DNA from: Fontibacillus panacisegetis
GTDB lineage: Bacteria > Bacillota > Bacilli > Paenibacillales > Paenibacillaceae
NCBI RefSeq assembly: GCF_900102215.1
Contig: NZ_FNBG01000040.1
Location: 1 to 36,505, forward strand
Direction of reading: 5' to 3'
DNA length: 36,505 nucleotides
In this document: positions 15,820 through 24,308 of the stretch, in pieces
How the letters are laid out: each line of letters begins with the position of its first letter
How positions within the stretch are numbered: position 1 is the stretch's first letter
Notes under the pieces: model-generated
Databases searched by the model: none
Told to the model about the DNA's origin: nothing
Seen by the model: only the letters and a program-made list of their open reading frames with translations
Translations under genes and position numbers: made by a program

Positions 15820-15993
15820 CTACTCTCCCCAAGTTTCTTCAATTTCTGGAGCCAGAGCAATACTGACAAGTTGAGCCTCAACCTGAACTTCATGTTCTTG
15901 ACCGCAAGAATCGCACTCCACGATTTCACCTGTCGTTGCACGCTCTTCTACTTCGATATCCGACTTGCAAACAAGACATCTTAACTCTGCCAT
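15820..15993 (-). CDS. lysW: amino-group carrier protein (LysW homologue)
   Basis: A 57-residue acidic zinc-ribbon protein with AGGAGGTAAGAGG before its ATG. Two CxxC pairs (C6/C9 in RCLVCK and C27/C30 in ECDSCGQEHEV) form the zinc site. The chain ends IEETWGE, a variant of the EDWGE tail that defines LysW-type carriers. The final Glu is where the substrate amino group becomes attached through its gamma-carboxylate. It acts in the cytoplasm as the scaffold that protects the alpha-amino group and presents the substrate to the ligase, kinase, reductase, transketolase and aminotransferase encoded next. It is the first gene of the pathway segment, followed at once by LysX, and is short enough to be missed by length-filtered gene calling. 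Confidence 0.95.
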   Translation of the reverse strand: MAELRCLVCKSDIEVEERATTGEIVECDSCGQEHEVQVEAQLVSIALAPEIEETWGE

Positions 15994-16028
15994 CTCCTCT
16001 TACCTCCTATAAATTAGAAAATTATTTA

Positions 16029-16054
16029 TTATAAAAGGATAAAACCCCTTATAA
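16029..16054 (-). promoter_or_regulatory. intercistronic hairpin before the AmCP gene
   Basis: Minus-strand arms TTATAAGGGG and CCTTTTATAA form ten pairs (two G-T) around a TTTTAT loop. The run that follows is A/T-mixed rather than a clean T tract, so it could be a weak terminator, an attenuator or an mRNA processing site separating transporter and pathway expression. The AmCP ribosome binding site lies about 20 bases further on. Confidence 0.35.
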
Positions 16055-16065
16055 CCTGATTCGTC

Positions 16066-17748
16066 CTACTCCGTTGTCAAATCCCACTGGTTTACATTGT
16101 TGAACGTACCTAAATTCAGTGGCTTACCTACGAGTACGTTCTTCGAGACTACCTGCAATCTTTTCTCTGAATAGACGGCTAACGTAGGCACTTCATCATG
16201 AAGTATCTCTTGTAAATGATTGTAAATGTCATGGCGCTTTGCCTCATCGATTTCCTGCTCCCCTTGCTGGATCAGCTTATCTACCAATGGATTGTTATAA
16301 CGAATCACGCTATCGGGATCATAGCTTCTATAGGTTGTAAAATAGAGGCTTGGTTCAATATAGTAATCTCTCGTAAAAATAGTAATGTCATGCTCACCTT
16401 TCTCAACCTTATCGATTAACGTAGGAAAATCGAACTTCTGAACATCGATTTTCAAACCAACTGATTCTAAATTTTGCACCAGTATATCGGCTGCCTGTTC
16501 ACGAACCTTATTACCTACAGGTATGAGAAAAACAAGCTTGCGATCCGAGTCCCAGCCAGCTTCCTGCAGAAGTTTTTTGGCCTTTTCCGGGTCATAATTA
16601 TACGGCTCAATGTCTTTATTAAAATATGGATGTGAGCTTGGAATGCCTCCGTCAATAATTTCTGCTTGCCCTTTTAGAAGCTGCTCGACGATGAGCGGAC
16701 GATTCAGAGCGTGTGCGATCGCTTGGCGAACCTTCTTGTCAGGGAGTCTCTCGATATTGAAGAACAGCTCTGCTGGCTCAGACGCTGAAGCTGATGTCAC
16801 ATTCACATTTTCAAAACTCGTTACCTTATCATAATCAGTAATCGGTACAAGGCCCACCGGCAGAGAATTCAACGCTATTTCCCCTGTCTGCAGCTGAGCT
16901 ACTAAATTTGCAGCCGGAAGCACCTTAATAAATATTGTGTCAATCTTCGGGATGTCGAGGTAATAATTTTCGTTCTTCGTAACCTCTACATATTGACCTT
17001 GCTCGTAGTTAGCAAATTTATATGGACCAATCGTTATGGTCGGTTTTTGAAAATATTCATGTGTAGCTAACTGCTCCGGATCAATATCTTTTAAAATGTG
17101 CTGGGGCAAGAAGTTGACCTTTACACCGAATCGCTCATTGAACACTAACGGATCAATTGGAGTTTTGGTCTTAATCTCGAAAGTAGTTGAATCGATAACG
17201 TGAAGTCCTTTGATGTCCGTTGTTCCTTCGTCCAGCTTACCGAAGTCATTTACTCCCTCTATAAATTGAAGCTTAAATGATGTATCTACTTTGGGATGAA
17301 GGGCAATCTTTAATGTGAAAGCCACATCTGTTGTCGTAAAAGGTGTTGCATCGTTCCACTTGGCATTCGATTTGAGCTTAACGCGGTATGTTTGTTTATC
17401 CTTGGTCTCAATGGATTCTGCCAGTTTAGGTATAAATTGCGCGGACTCCGTAACATCAAGCAAAGCATCGTTGATTAAGTTGATCGGAACCAGAGACGCC
17501 GAGTTATCCTGCGTATTGATCTGATTTAAAGTAACCGGGGCATTTACGATCCCGATGTTTAATATTTTAGGTTCTTGGACTTTGTCGCTTGTTCCATTAT
17601 CAGATACGGTTTGTTGTGATTGTTCTGGTTGAGAATCAGAGTTGCTGGTCGCTGTATTATTTGTTTTGCTCGAATTGGCGCATGCGGATAGTAACAATGT
17701 AAAGATCAGTATCAGGGTAATCCCTTGTAATCGCAGCAATAATTTCAT
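16066..17748 (-). CDS. oligopeptide ABC transporter substrate-binding lipoprotein (OppA/DppA type)
   Basis: A 560-residue family 5 extracellular solute-binding protein. The signal peptide ends in the lipobox LLLSAC with Cys23, so the protein is lipid-anchored outside the membrane; a Ser/Asn/Gln-rich linker follows. Typical family text includes YRVKLKSNAKWNDATPFTTTDVAFTL (about 130-155), TIGPYKFANYEQGQYVEV and LPDKKVRQAIAHALNRPLIV. It binds peptides or similar molecules and passes them to the permeases encoded upstream. It is the last gene of the five-gene transporter set and sits 72 bases before the AmCP gene, in the same direction. The ligand could be the peptide product of the neighbouring pathway, a precursor, or an ordinary peptide. 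Confidence 0.92.
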   Translation of the reverse strand: MKLLLRLQGITLILIFTLLLSACANSSKTNNTATSNSDSQPEQSQQTVSDNGTSDKVQEPKILNIGIVNAPVTLNQINTQDNSASLVPINLINDALLDVTESAQFIPKLAESIETKDKQTYRVKLKSNAKWNDATPFTTTDVAFTLKIALHPKVDTSFKLQFIEGVNDFGKLDEGTTDIKGLHVIDSTTFEIKTKTPIDPLVFNERFGVKVNFLPQHILKDIDPEQLATHEYFQKPTITIGPYKFANYEQGQYVEVTKNENYYLDIPKIDTIFIKVLPAANLVAQLQTGEIALNSLPVGLVPITDYDKVTSFENVNVTSASASEPAELFFNIERLPDKKVRQAIAHALNRPLIVEQLLKGQAEIIDGGIPSSHPYFNKDIEPYNYDPEKAKKLLQEAGWDSDRKLVFLIPVGNKVREQAADILVQNLESVGLKIDVQKFDFPTLIDKVEKGEHDITIFTRDYYIEPSLYFTTYRSYDPDSVIRYNNPLVDKLIQQGEQEIDEAKRHDIYNHLQEILHDEVPTLAVYSEKRLQVVSKNVLVGKPLNLGTFNNVNQWDLTTE

Positions 17749-17775
17749 AGATTTCTCTCCCTTTAATCTATTTAG

Positions 17776-17795
17776 GCAAGTAATATATCACTTGC
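17776..17795 (-). promoter_or_regulatory. small hairpin between the permease and binding-protein genes
   Basis: Arms GCAAGT and ACTTGC around an eight-base AT loop overlap the last base of the OppC-type stop codon. No T tract follows. Such hairpins can stabilise the mRNA upstream and let the binding protein be made in excess, but the stem is short. Confidence 0.25.
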
Positions 17796-18715
17796 TAGGG
17801 TCTTGCATCTAATGCATCACGAAGTCCGTCTCCTACAAAGTTAAACGCTAAAACTGTAATGAGTATGACAAGGCCCGCAGGCAGCCACAACCAATGCTGG
17901 TCCGTCAGGACTGTTAACGATTGTGCATCATGCAGCATATTTCCAAGACTCGCCTGAGGAGATTTAACCCCCATTCCCAGAAAGCTGAGCCCTGCCTCGC
18001 TAAGAATCGTACTGGCAACGCCAAACGTTGCATTCACAATGATGGGACTCAGGGCATTGGGCAGAATATGTCGAAACAAGATGCGCGGGGTGCTATATCC
18101 CAATGTCATGCTTGCTCGCACATAATCCATTTCCTTTATAGATAGAACACTTCCCCTTACAAGCATGGCGATTGTTGGCCATTTGAATAAAGCCAGGACG
18201 ATCATTATGGTTGAAATATTGGCACCTAGTATACTAACAATGACCAATACGACCAGCATATAGGGAAAGCTTAAAAAGATATCAGTTATACGCATCAGTA
18301 GCATATCGAGCCATCTGCCATAGTAACCGGCTAACATGCCAATCAACGTACCGAACGTTACATACAGGGCTACAGTGACAAATCCAATGATCAAGGATAC
18401 CCTTGTTCCATATATTAAGCGGCTTAGCACATCTCGCCCTACTTGATCCGTTCCTAACCAGTGCATAAGCGATGGACGGGCTGCGAATACATCCGTAACT
18501 TCATTAGGATTATACGGTGCTATCCAAGGGGCTAAAATCCCGATGCCCAGCAATAGCAAGGTCGTCACGAGTCCCCACACCGCCAGCTTGTGCTTGAGGA
18601 ACTTACGCCTCACTTGCTTTGCATAACTCTCGATCTCATGTATCGGTTGCTCGTGCTCTTCCCCCTTATCTGAAGCGGCGGCATCTTGCCTCCATGGAAT
18701 TTCCGTAACGGACAT
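17795..18715 (-). CDS. oligopeptide ABC transporter permease (OppC/DppC type)
   Basis: A 306-residue inner-membrane permease. A cytoplasmic N-terminus of about 40 residues precedes the first membrane span (LAVWGLVTTLLLLGIGIL), followed by the DppC-type segment MHWLGTDQVGRDVLSRLIYG. The EAA loop contacting the ATPase reads DYVRASMTLGYSTPRILFRHILPNALSPI at about residues 199-227. The end (NFVGDGLRDALDAR) is typical of the C-type subunit. The start has AGGAGG about eight bases upstream, 15 bases after the partner permease. Confidence 0.93.
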   Translation of the reverse strand: MSVTEIPWRQDAAASDKGEEHEQPIHEIESYAKQVRRKFLKHKLAVWGLVTTLLLLGIGILAPWIAPYNPNEVTDVFAARPSLMHWLGTDQVGRDVLSRLIYGTRVSLIIGFVTVALYVTFGTLIGMLAGYYGRWLDMLLMRITDIFLSFPYMLVVLVIVSILGANISTIMIVLALFKWPTIAMLVRGSVLSIKEMDYVRASMTLGYSTPRILFRHILPNALSPIIVNATFGVASTILSEAGLSFLGMGVKSPQASLGNMLHDAQSLTVLTDQHWLWLPAGLVILITVLAFNFVGDGLRDALDARP

Positions 18716-18730
18716 TCACTTATCCTCCTA

Positions 18731-19681
18731 TCAGTTGTATGAAATACGTGGATCGACCGCCGCGTACAGGATGTCTGTGATCAGATTCGTCGATAGCACG
18801 ATGCAAGCAGCTACGAGGTTTAATCCCATTAACGTCGGATAGTCCCTTGATAGAATCGCCTCCATCGTTAATTGCCCAATACCAGGCCATTGAAAAACTT
18901 GCTCAATAATAATACTGCCGCCAAGCAGTAAGGGGATTTCAGCACCGACTACGGTAATAATAGGGATTAAGGCATTGCGAAGCGCATGCTTATTCGTCAC
19001 TATAAACTCGCTAAGCCCTTTGGCTCTCGCCGTACGTAAATATTCCTGCTGAAGCACATCCAGCATACTGGCGCGAACATATCGAACCTTTTTCCCCGCA
19101 ATGGTAACACCCAGAACTGTGACTGGAAGAATCATATGTAAGATGATGTCGCTGATGCCCCCTGTTCCCCCAAGCGTCTTCATTCCTCCTGTAGGCAACC
19201 ACTTCAATTCAATCCCCATCATGTATATCAACCCTAGTCCCAGGAAAAAGGGAGGTATTGACGTACCCAGAAATGAAAGTCCTGTCATGATATAATCCAA
19301 TTTTGAATTTTGATGGATTGCACTAATCACCCCTACAGGAACAGCGATTAATATACCAACCAGCAGGGATGAGGACGCCAGTAGCAAGGTGGGACCTATC
19401 CTCTCACCGATCAACTGGGACACAGGGGCGAAGCTGCTAAAGGAATAACCAAGGTCTCCTTTGAGAAATCCGCCGAGCCACTTCACATACTGAACAAATA
19501 ACGGATCATTCAGACCTAGTCGCTCTTTTTTGAGCTCCAGCATCTCTTTGGGTATATTGGGATTGATTAGCATATCCACAGGATTGCCTGGAGCCATATT
19601 CATGATCAGGAAGCTAAGCAGTGTAATTCCAAAAAATACAGGAATGGCAATCATTATCCTGCGAACGATGTAATGTCCCAT
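18731..19681 (-). CDS. oligopeptide ABC transporter permease (OppB/DppB type)
   Basis: A 316-residue permease with a conserved N-terminus (YIVRRIMIAIPVFFGITLLS) and the B-type segment RLGLNDPLFVQYVKWLGGFL at about 53-72. The EAA loop is QQEYLRTARAKGLSEFIVTNKHALRNALIPI at about 209-239, and the chain ends DILYAAVDPRISYN. It forms the pore with the C-type permease. The start has GGAGAGAG upstream. The gene begins 30 bases after the OppF-type ATPase, giving the order D-F-B-C-A in the direction of transcription. Confidence 0.93.
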   Translation of the reverse strand: MGHYIVRRIMIAIPVFFGITLLSFLIMNMAPGNPVDMLINPNIPKEMLELKKERLGLNDPLFVQYVKWLGGFLKGDLGYSFSSFAPVSQLIGERIGPTLLLASSSLLVGILIAVPVGVISAIHQNSKLDYIMTGLSFLGTSIPPFFLGLGLIYMMGIELKWLPTGGMKTLGGTGGISDIILHMILPVTVLGVTIAGKKVRYVRASMLDVLQQEYLRTARAKGLSEFIVTNKHALRNALIPIITVVGAEIPLLLGGSIIIEQVFQWPGIGQLTMEAILSRDYPTLMGLNLVAACIVLSTNLITDILYAAVDPRISYN

Positions 19682-19711
19682 TGAATCTCTCTCCCTTCCA
19701 CCGCCTTATCG

Positions 19712-20743
19712 CTATAATGTAAGCGGATAGTGACATGCTACAGTATGATGACCTTCGGAAATCACAGGCTCTTCCTTAAGGCAACGCTCTTGCACATAAG
19801 GACACCTTGTATGAAACCGACAGCCTGAAGGCGGATGGGCAGGACTTGGTACATCGCCGCGAATGATCATTTTTTTGTTCGTTCGAAGCGTCGGATCTGG
19901 GGCAGGATATGTGCTTAATAAGAGCTGTGTGTATGGATGCCGGGGATTACGAAACAATTCCTCTGCTTCAGCTACCTCCACAATTTTACCCAGATACATG
20001 ACAGCGATTCTTGAACTGATCTGTTTCACTGCGCCAATACCATGAGAAATGAACAAATACGTCAGCTTTAGCTCATCCTGTAAATCCTGAAGCAGATTAA
20101 GAATTTGAGCTTGAATAGAGACATCGAGTGCTGACACCGGTTCATCACATACAATTAGCTTCGGCCTACACAAAATGGCTCTTGCAATACCGATGCGCTG
20201 ACGCTGCCCGCCGGAAAATTCATGTGGGTAGCGATTGCTGGCCGATCGAGGTAATCCTACCAGTTGAAGTAATGAATCCACCTTCCGCTGAACTTCTCTA
20301 CGCTCTGCGAGCTTGTGAACAATTAACGGTTCTGCAAGCGCATCGAATATTCTGATTTTTGGATTTAATGATGCATAAGGATCCTGAAATATCATCTGCA
20401 TTCTCGTGCGAACAGGCTTTAACTGTCGCTGCGTGTAATGCGTGATGTCTTCATTGTCAAATATGATACGTCCCGATCTTGGATTTTCGAGTCGTAAGAT
20501 GGAACGTCCAATCGTTGATTTGCCACAACCTGATTCGCCTACCAAGCCAATGGTCTCTCCTTCATACATCGATAGACTGACATCATCTACTGCCTTGATG
20601 TGGCTCACCGTATTCGAAAAAACACCATTACGTACAGGATAATAAGTTTGTAATCGTTCGATTTGCAGGAGTAAAGGCTTGTTGGGCGGGTCAGATTCTT
20701 TAGCCTGGATAGGCTTGTTATCGATCAACTCTGGCCTAGTCAT
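19712..20743 (-). CDS. oligopeptide ABC transporter ATPase (OppF/DppF type)
   Basis: A 343-residue ATPase. Walker A is GESGCGKSTIGRS (about 70-82), the signature is FSGGQRQRIGIARAI and Walker B is LIVCDEPVSALDVS. The C-terminal oligopeptide-transporter extension HPPSGCRFHTRCPYVQERC contains the Cys residues seen in this subfamily, which often bind an Fe-S cluster. The N-terminus (TYYPVRNGVFSNTVSHIKAV) is of the F type. The ATG overlaps the OppD-type stop by four bases (ATGA), so the two ATPases are translated together and should form the heterodimeric motor. Confidence 0.93.
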   Translation of the reverse strand: MTRPELIDNKPIQAKESDPPNKPLLLQIERLQTYYPVRNGVFSNTVSHIKAVDDVSLSMYEGETIGLVGESGCGKSTIGRSILRLENPRSGRIIFDNEDITHYTQRQLKPVRTRMQMIFQDPYASLNPKIRIFDALAEPLIVHKLAERREVQRKVDSLLQLVGLPRSASNRYPHEFSGGQRQRIGIARAILCRPKLIVCDEPVSALDVSIQAQILNLLQDLQDELKLTYLFISHGIGAVKQISSRIAVMYLGKIVEVAEAEELFRNPRHPYTQLLLSTYPAPDPTLRTNKKMIIRGDVPSPAHPPSGCRFHTRCPYVQERCLKEEPVISEGHHTVACHYPLTL

Positions 20744-21750
20744 ACGGTTACCTCAACAGTATGATTTACGAAAATTTGTTCCGTGTTCCCAGCCATCCAA
20801 CACCGTACGCGGTGTCCATCCGCTGCGGAGATAAGCTCAGGTTGCTCCTCTTCACAACGCCCTACAGCAAGTGGACAACGAGGATGAAATCGACATCCGG
20901 AAGGTATCTCCTTAAGTGAAGGTACAGCACCTGGAATTGCAAACAATTGCTCTTTTTTGTGCTGATCAAGACGTGGAATGGACTTCATTAATCCTTGTGT
21001 ATATGGATGCTGTGGAGCACGAAACAGAGTGAACACATCCGCTGTTTCAACCACCTGTCCCGCATACATGACGATCACTTGATCTGCCATTTCTGCCACT
21101 ACGCCCAAGTCATGCGTGACCAACAAGATCGCCGCACCACTTTCTTGCTGCAGTTGCTTCATCAACTCAAGAATTTGCGCTTGAATGGTGACATCAAGTG
21201 CCGTTGTCGGCTCATCCGCAATAAGAAGCTTCGGTTTACATATTAGTGCCATTGCAATCATAACCCGCTGACGCATACCGCCTGACAATGCGTGGGGATA
21301 TTCCTTTATAATTGCTTCGGGCCGTGGTATGCCAACCTTTCTTAACATATCCACAGCAATCGCCTTCGCTTCTTTACGTGATTTATTCTGGTGGAGACGA
21401 ACGGTTTCTGCAATTTGTTCGCCGATCGGAATAACCGGATTTAAAGACGTCATCGGCTCCTGAAATATCATCGAAATCTCGCTGCCACGTAGTCTTCGCA
21501 GCTGATTTTCGGTGCAGTCAGTTAATATGGAACCATTGAACCGAATCTCACCCTGGATAACAGAACCACTTGTTCCGAGCAAACCCATAATAGATAGGGA
21601 TGTCACGCTCTTCCCGCAACCCGATTCACCCACAATAGCGATAGTCTCGCCTGATCCCAGTTCAAAACTTACCTCATCCACGGATATGAGTTCTCCCTGA
21701 TCAGTTTGGAAGGCAATTTGTAAATGATCGACTTCCAACAGCAGCTCCAT
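20740..21750 (-). CDS. oligopeptide ABC transporter ATPase (OppD/DppD type)
   Basis: A 336-residue ATPase, first gene of the transporter set. The start is placed at ATG 21750, with CAGGTGA six bases upstream; a GTG at 21756 is in frame but overlaps the binding site. Walker A is GESGCGKSVTSLSIMG (about 38-53), the signature is LSGGMRQRVMIAMALI, Walker B is LLIADEPTTALDVT and the subfamily tail is IPSGCRFHPRCPLAVGRCEEE. A 150-base gap separates it from the sulfur cluster, so its promoter most likely lies there and may drive the transporter and the AmCP pathway together. Confidence 0.93.
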   Translation of the reverse strand: MELLLEVDHLQIAFQTDQGELISVDEVSFELGSGETIAIVGESGCGKSVTSLSIMGLLGTSGSVIQGEIRFNGSILTDCTENQLRRLRGSEISMIFQEPMTSLNPVIPIGEQIAETVRLHQNKSRKEAKAIAVDMLRKVGIPRPEAIIKEYPHALSGGMRQRVMIAMALICKPKLLIADEPTTALDVTIQAQILELMKQLQQESGAAILLVTHDLGVVAEMADQVIVMYAGQVVETADVFTLFRAPQHPYTQGLMKSIPRLDQHKKEQLFAIPGAVPSLKEIPSGCRFHPRCPLAVGRCEEEQPELISAADGHRVRCWMAGNTEQIFVNHTVEVTV

Positions 21751-21756
21751 TTGCAC

Positions 21757-21900
21757 TCACCTGCTTTCAGAAATGGGCATATACTCTGCAAAGTTATTAC
21801 TTACAATTCCCATGTATTTAATTAGTTTTTATTTACATCAGCATACCTTAATATGGTAAAGTCTGGATAATAGAATAAATCTATACACTAATAAAATATT
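21757..21900 (-). promoter_or_regulatory. intergenic region likely carrying the promoter of the transporter/AmCP block
   Basis: AT-rich gap between two co-directional gene sets. It contains a dyad (TACC, 7 bases, GGTA at 21844-21858) about 95 bases before the OppD-type start. No clear terminator follows the monooxygenase gene and no -35/-10 pair is convincing, so the promoter is inferred from gap length and composition only. Confidence 0.35.
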
Positions 21901-23229
21901 TCAAACTCTTGAATTAGCGACTGTATATCGGTTTTTCGGAAATGACAAGCCTAAATTTCCACGAAGCGTTTCGGCTTCATACTCTGTCCGGTAAATGCCG
22001 CGTTCCTGTAAAATCGGCACAACAAGTTGTACAAAATCCTTTAGGGCACTCGGAATAGGCGCATGGATAATGAATCCGTCGGCTGCACCCTCCTCATACC
22101 ATTGCTGGATCAGGTCCGCTATTTTTTCCGGATTTCCGACGAAGTCGCTGCGTGGTGCCGCAGAATGCAACGCAACTTGCCGGAGAGTGAGGCCTTTCTC
22201 CCGCGCATTTTTTTTGATTTTGTCCGTATTCCCTCGGAAGCTGTTGCTTCCGATCTCTCCCAGATCAGGAAACGGCTCGTCGAGTGGATATTGAGAAAAA
22301 TCGTGATGATCAAAAAAGCGACCGAGATATTGCAGCGCAACATCAATATTAATCAGGCTAGCTAGCTCCTCATACTTTAAGTCAGCTTCCTCTTGAGTAC
22401 GACCGATAATCGGATTGATTCCCGGAAGTATGACGATGTCGTCACGCGAGCGACCCGCCGCTACAGCCCGGTCTTTGACATCCTTATAGAAGAGCTTTGC
22501 CTCCTCGATATTATCTGCTCCCGCGAAAACTGCATCAGCGCCTTTTGCGGCGAGATTTTTACCACTTTCGGATGAGCCCGCCTGAAAGATGACTGGATGT
22601 CCTTGCTTTGAACGTGCAATGTTAAGCGGCCCTTCAACCGAAAAATATTTGCCCTGATGATTCAAACGATGCAGCTTTTCCCGATCGAAAAAGACACCCG
22701 TCTCTTTGTTGTGTACAAAGGCATCGTCCTCCCATGAATCCCATAACCCGCGGACAACTTGCAAATGCTCTTCTGCGATCTTATAGCGCTCGTCGTGAGA
22801 AGGATGCTCGGATTTACCGTAATTTTTGGCTGACCCTTCAAGTGGAGAGGTTACAACATTCCATCCTGACCGCCCGCCACTGATATGATCGATGGAGCCA
22901 AATTGTCTGGCTACGGTGAAAGGCTCGCTATAAGAGCTGGACAATGTCCCGACAAGACCAATTTTCGAAGTTACTGCTGCAATTGCAGACAAAATCGTTA
23001 TCGGTTCGAATCGGTTCAAAAAATGCGGAATCGACTTCTCGTTGATGTACAATCCATCAGCAATAAAGACTAGATCAAATTTACCTGCTTCCGCTGTTAA
23101 TGCTTGCTCCTTGTAGAATGAAAAACTCACGCTCGCATCAACAGGAACCTCCGGATGCCGCCATGCCGTTGCGGTTCCACCCACTCCGTGAATCAGAGCA
23201 CCGAATTTCAGTTGTTTCCGGTTACCCAT
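21901..23229 (-). CDS. FMN-dependent luciferase-like monooxygenase (NtaA/SnaA/YtnJ type)
   Basis: A 442-residue flavin monooxygenase of the NtaA/SnaA/DszA group. Family text includes FVAR-like EPFTVARQFGSIDHISGGRSGWNVVTS (about 113-139), the substrate lid region EHPSHDERYKIAEEHLQVVRGLWDSW (about 150-175) and HPVIFQAGSSESGKNLAAKGADAVF (about 223-247). Length and context match B. subtilis YtnJ. In the S-(2-succino)cysteine route a monooxygenase of this group cleaves the C-S bond of the N-acetylated substrate using reduced FMN and oxygen. AGGAGG precedes the ATG, which overlaps the GNAT stop by eight bases. It ends the sulfur cluster; the exact thioether substrate is unknown. Confidence 0.88.
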   Translation of the reverse strand: MGNRKQLKFGALIHGVGGTATAWRHPEVPVDASVSFSFYKEQALTAEAGKFDLVFIADGLYINEKSIPHFLNRFEPITILSAIAAVTSKIGLVGTLSSSYSEPFTVARQFGSIDHISGGRSGWNVVTSPLEGSAKNYGKSEHPSHDERYKIAEEHLQVVRGLWDSWEDDAFVHNKETGVFFDREKLHRLNHQGKYFSVEGPLNIARSKQGHPVIFQAGSSESGKNLAAKGADAVFAGADNIEEAKLFYKDVKDRAVAAGRSRDDIVILPGINPIIGRTQEEADLKYEELASLINIDVALQYLGRFFDHHDFSQYPLDEPFPDLGEIGSNSFRGNTDKIKKNAREKGLTLRQVALHSAAPRSDFVGNPEKIADLIQQWYEEGAADGFIIHAPIPSALKDFVQLVVPILQERGIYRTEYEAETLRGNLGLSFPKNRYTVANSRV

Positions 23230-23770
23230 GTTTTCTCCCTCCTAAAATTGTCGTTTCCTTCAAATGAAGACGGTAGCTCTTCACAACGGAGTCACCTTTA
23301 ATAATATCTTTGTCATTCGCCCGCTCGAAGCCAAGCTGTTCGTAAAGTCTGATTGCGGCATACATCAATTCATTCGTATGAAGATGCAATGTATCCGCAC
23401 CCCATCTCAGTGACTTCCTGACACTTGCTCGAATTAGCTCCGTAGCGATTCCGAGCCCCCTAACCTCTCTTGCTACAGCGAGCAGACGTATAATCGGGGT
23501 ATTAATGTTCAGTTCCGGAAGCCCATAAGCCGCATCGGACGAGGGGTACAAAAACACACTTCCGACAATTTCCTCGTCCAGTTCGGCTACGATTCTCGCT
23601 TTGACTCCCGTATCGGTTACCGATTTAACTATGTCTGCTTTGTATTGGTCCCAGCGTTCTTTTTCCAATAAAAACTCGTATTGACTGTAAGCATCCAGCA
23701 AAACTTTTTTAATCGCTTCAACATCCGATCTTTCCGCATCGCGGATCAGGACTGCTCTTCTTGTCATCAT
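23222..23770 (-). CDS. GNAT N-acetyltransferase (YtmI/SnaA-like by context)
   Basis: A 182-residue GNAT. The start is placed at ATG 23770 (GCAGG five bases upstream); GTG 23776 and ATG 23767 are alternatives. It shows VLIRDAERSDVEAIKKVL at the N-terminus, the acetyl-CoA loop REVRGLGIATELI at about 103-115, and LYEQLGFERAND near the C-terminus. In B. subtilis, YtmI and YxeL acetylate the amino group of S-(2-succino)cysteine before cleavage. The same neighbours here (M20 deacylase, YtnJ-like monooxygenase, cystine-type transporter) suggest that role. The gene lies 27 bases after the DinB gene and overlaps the monooxygenase. Confidence 0.82.
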   Translation of the reverse strand: MMTRRAVLIRDAERSDVEAIKKVLLDAYSQYEFLLEKERWDQYKADIVKSVTDTGVKARIVAELDEEIVGSVFLYPSSDAAYGLPELNINTPIIRLLAVAREVRGLGIATELIRASVRKSLRWGADTLHLHTNELMYAAIRLYEQLGFERANDKDIIKGDSVVKSYRLHLKETTILGGRKHG

Positions 23771-23797
23771 TTGCACCTGCTTCCATGAAAGATTCGT

Positions 23798-24292
23798 TCA
23801 TAGTGAGCAACTCGAATTGTGAGAGGCACTCTCTCCTTGCTTAATTCTCTCAATTTGTGCGAGATGGGTTTGGACGTGAGTGATGAAAGACTGAATAATA
23901 GCTGACAGTGACACGCTATCACCTTTCCAGTTAACACCCCTCTTCGCCCAATCTTCCTCTGACAAACGTTGGAAAAGCAGACTATTATAATGAAGCAAAG
24001 CTTTAAATGCATTTAAATAATCTGTTACAGACCCTTCATTCGCTTTTTGGCCAGCTACCCATGAATCTTGGCTGAAGGCAGGAAGACGCGCTTCGGAATC
24101 GGATAAAATCTCTCTTATTCGAAATGAAACAACAATGTTATGATCCACCAGATGGGTCAACACTTCCGTCACGCTCCATTGATTCGATGCTGCCTTCCAC
24201 TTAAGCGCTTCGTCTGACAAACCTTCAATCGCTTGAGACAACTGATCATGCGTATGCAGATACAACTCAATATTGACTGGTAATTGACTCAT
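23798..24292 (-). CDS. DinB-family protein
   Basis: A 164-residue DinB/YfiT-fold protein. KAASNQWSVTEVLTHLVDHNIVVSFRI (about residues 33-59) carries a ligand-type His in THL, and the C-terminal helix ITHVQTHLAQIERI (about 136-149) has two more. Relatives in Bacillales include bacillithiol-dependent transferases, which would fit a thiol/thioether pathway, though that link is inference. GGAGGGG precedes the ATG, and it lies 16 bases after the deacylase gene. B. subtilis ytm and yxe operons lack an obvious DinB member as far as I recall, so this may be an added step or a protective function. Confidence 0.82.
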   Translation of the reverse strand: MSQLPVNIELYLHTHDQLSQAIEGLSDEALKWKAASNQWSVTEVLTHLVDHNIVVSFRIREILSDSEARLPAFSQDSWVAGQKANEGSVTDYLNAFKALLHYNSLLFQRLSEEDWAKRGVNWKGDSVSLSAIIQSFITHVQTHLAQIERIKQGESASHNSSCSL

Positions 24293-24308
24293 TTTTACCC
24301 CTCCACCT

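Noticed and set aside
8274..15993. Lysine (alpha-aminoadipate) or arginine biosynthesis operon
   Set aside because: LysW, LysX, LysY, LysZ and LysK functions are present, but homocitrate-synthase-type genes, an ordinary LysJ/ArgD aminotransferase and other arg genes are absent. The DegT pair, split transketolase and exporter point to secondary metabolism.
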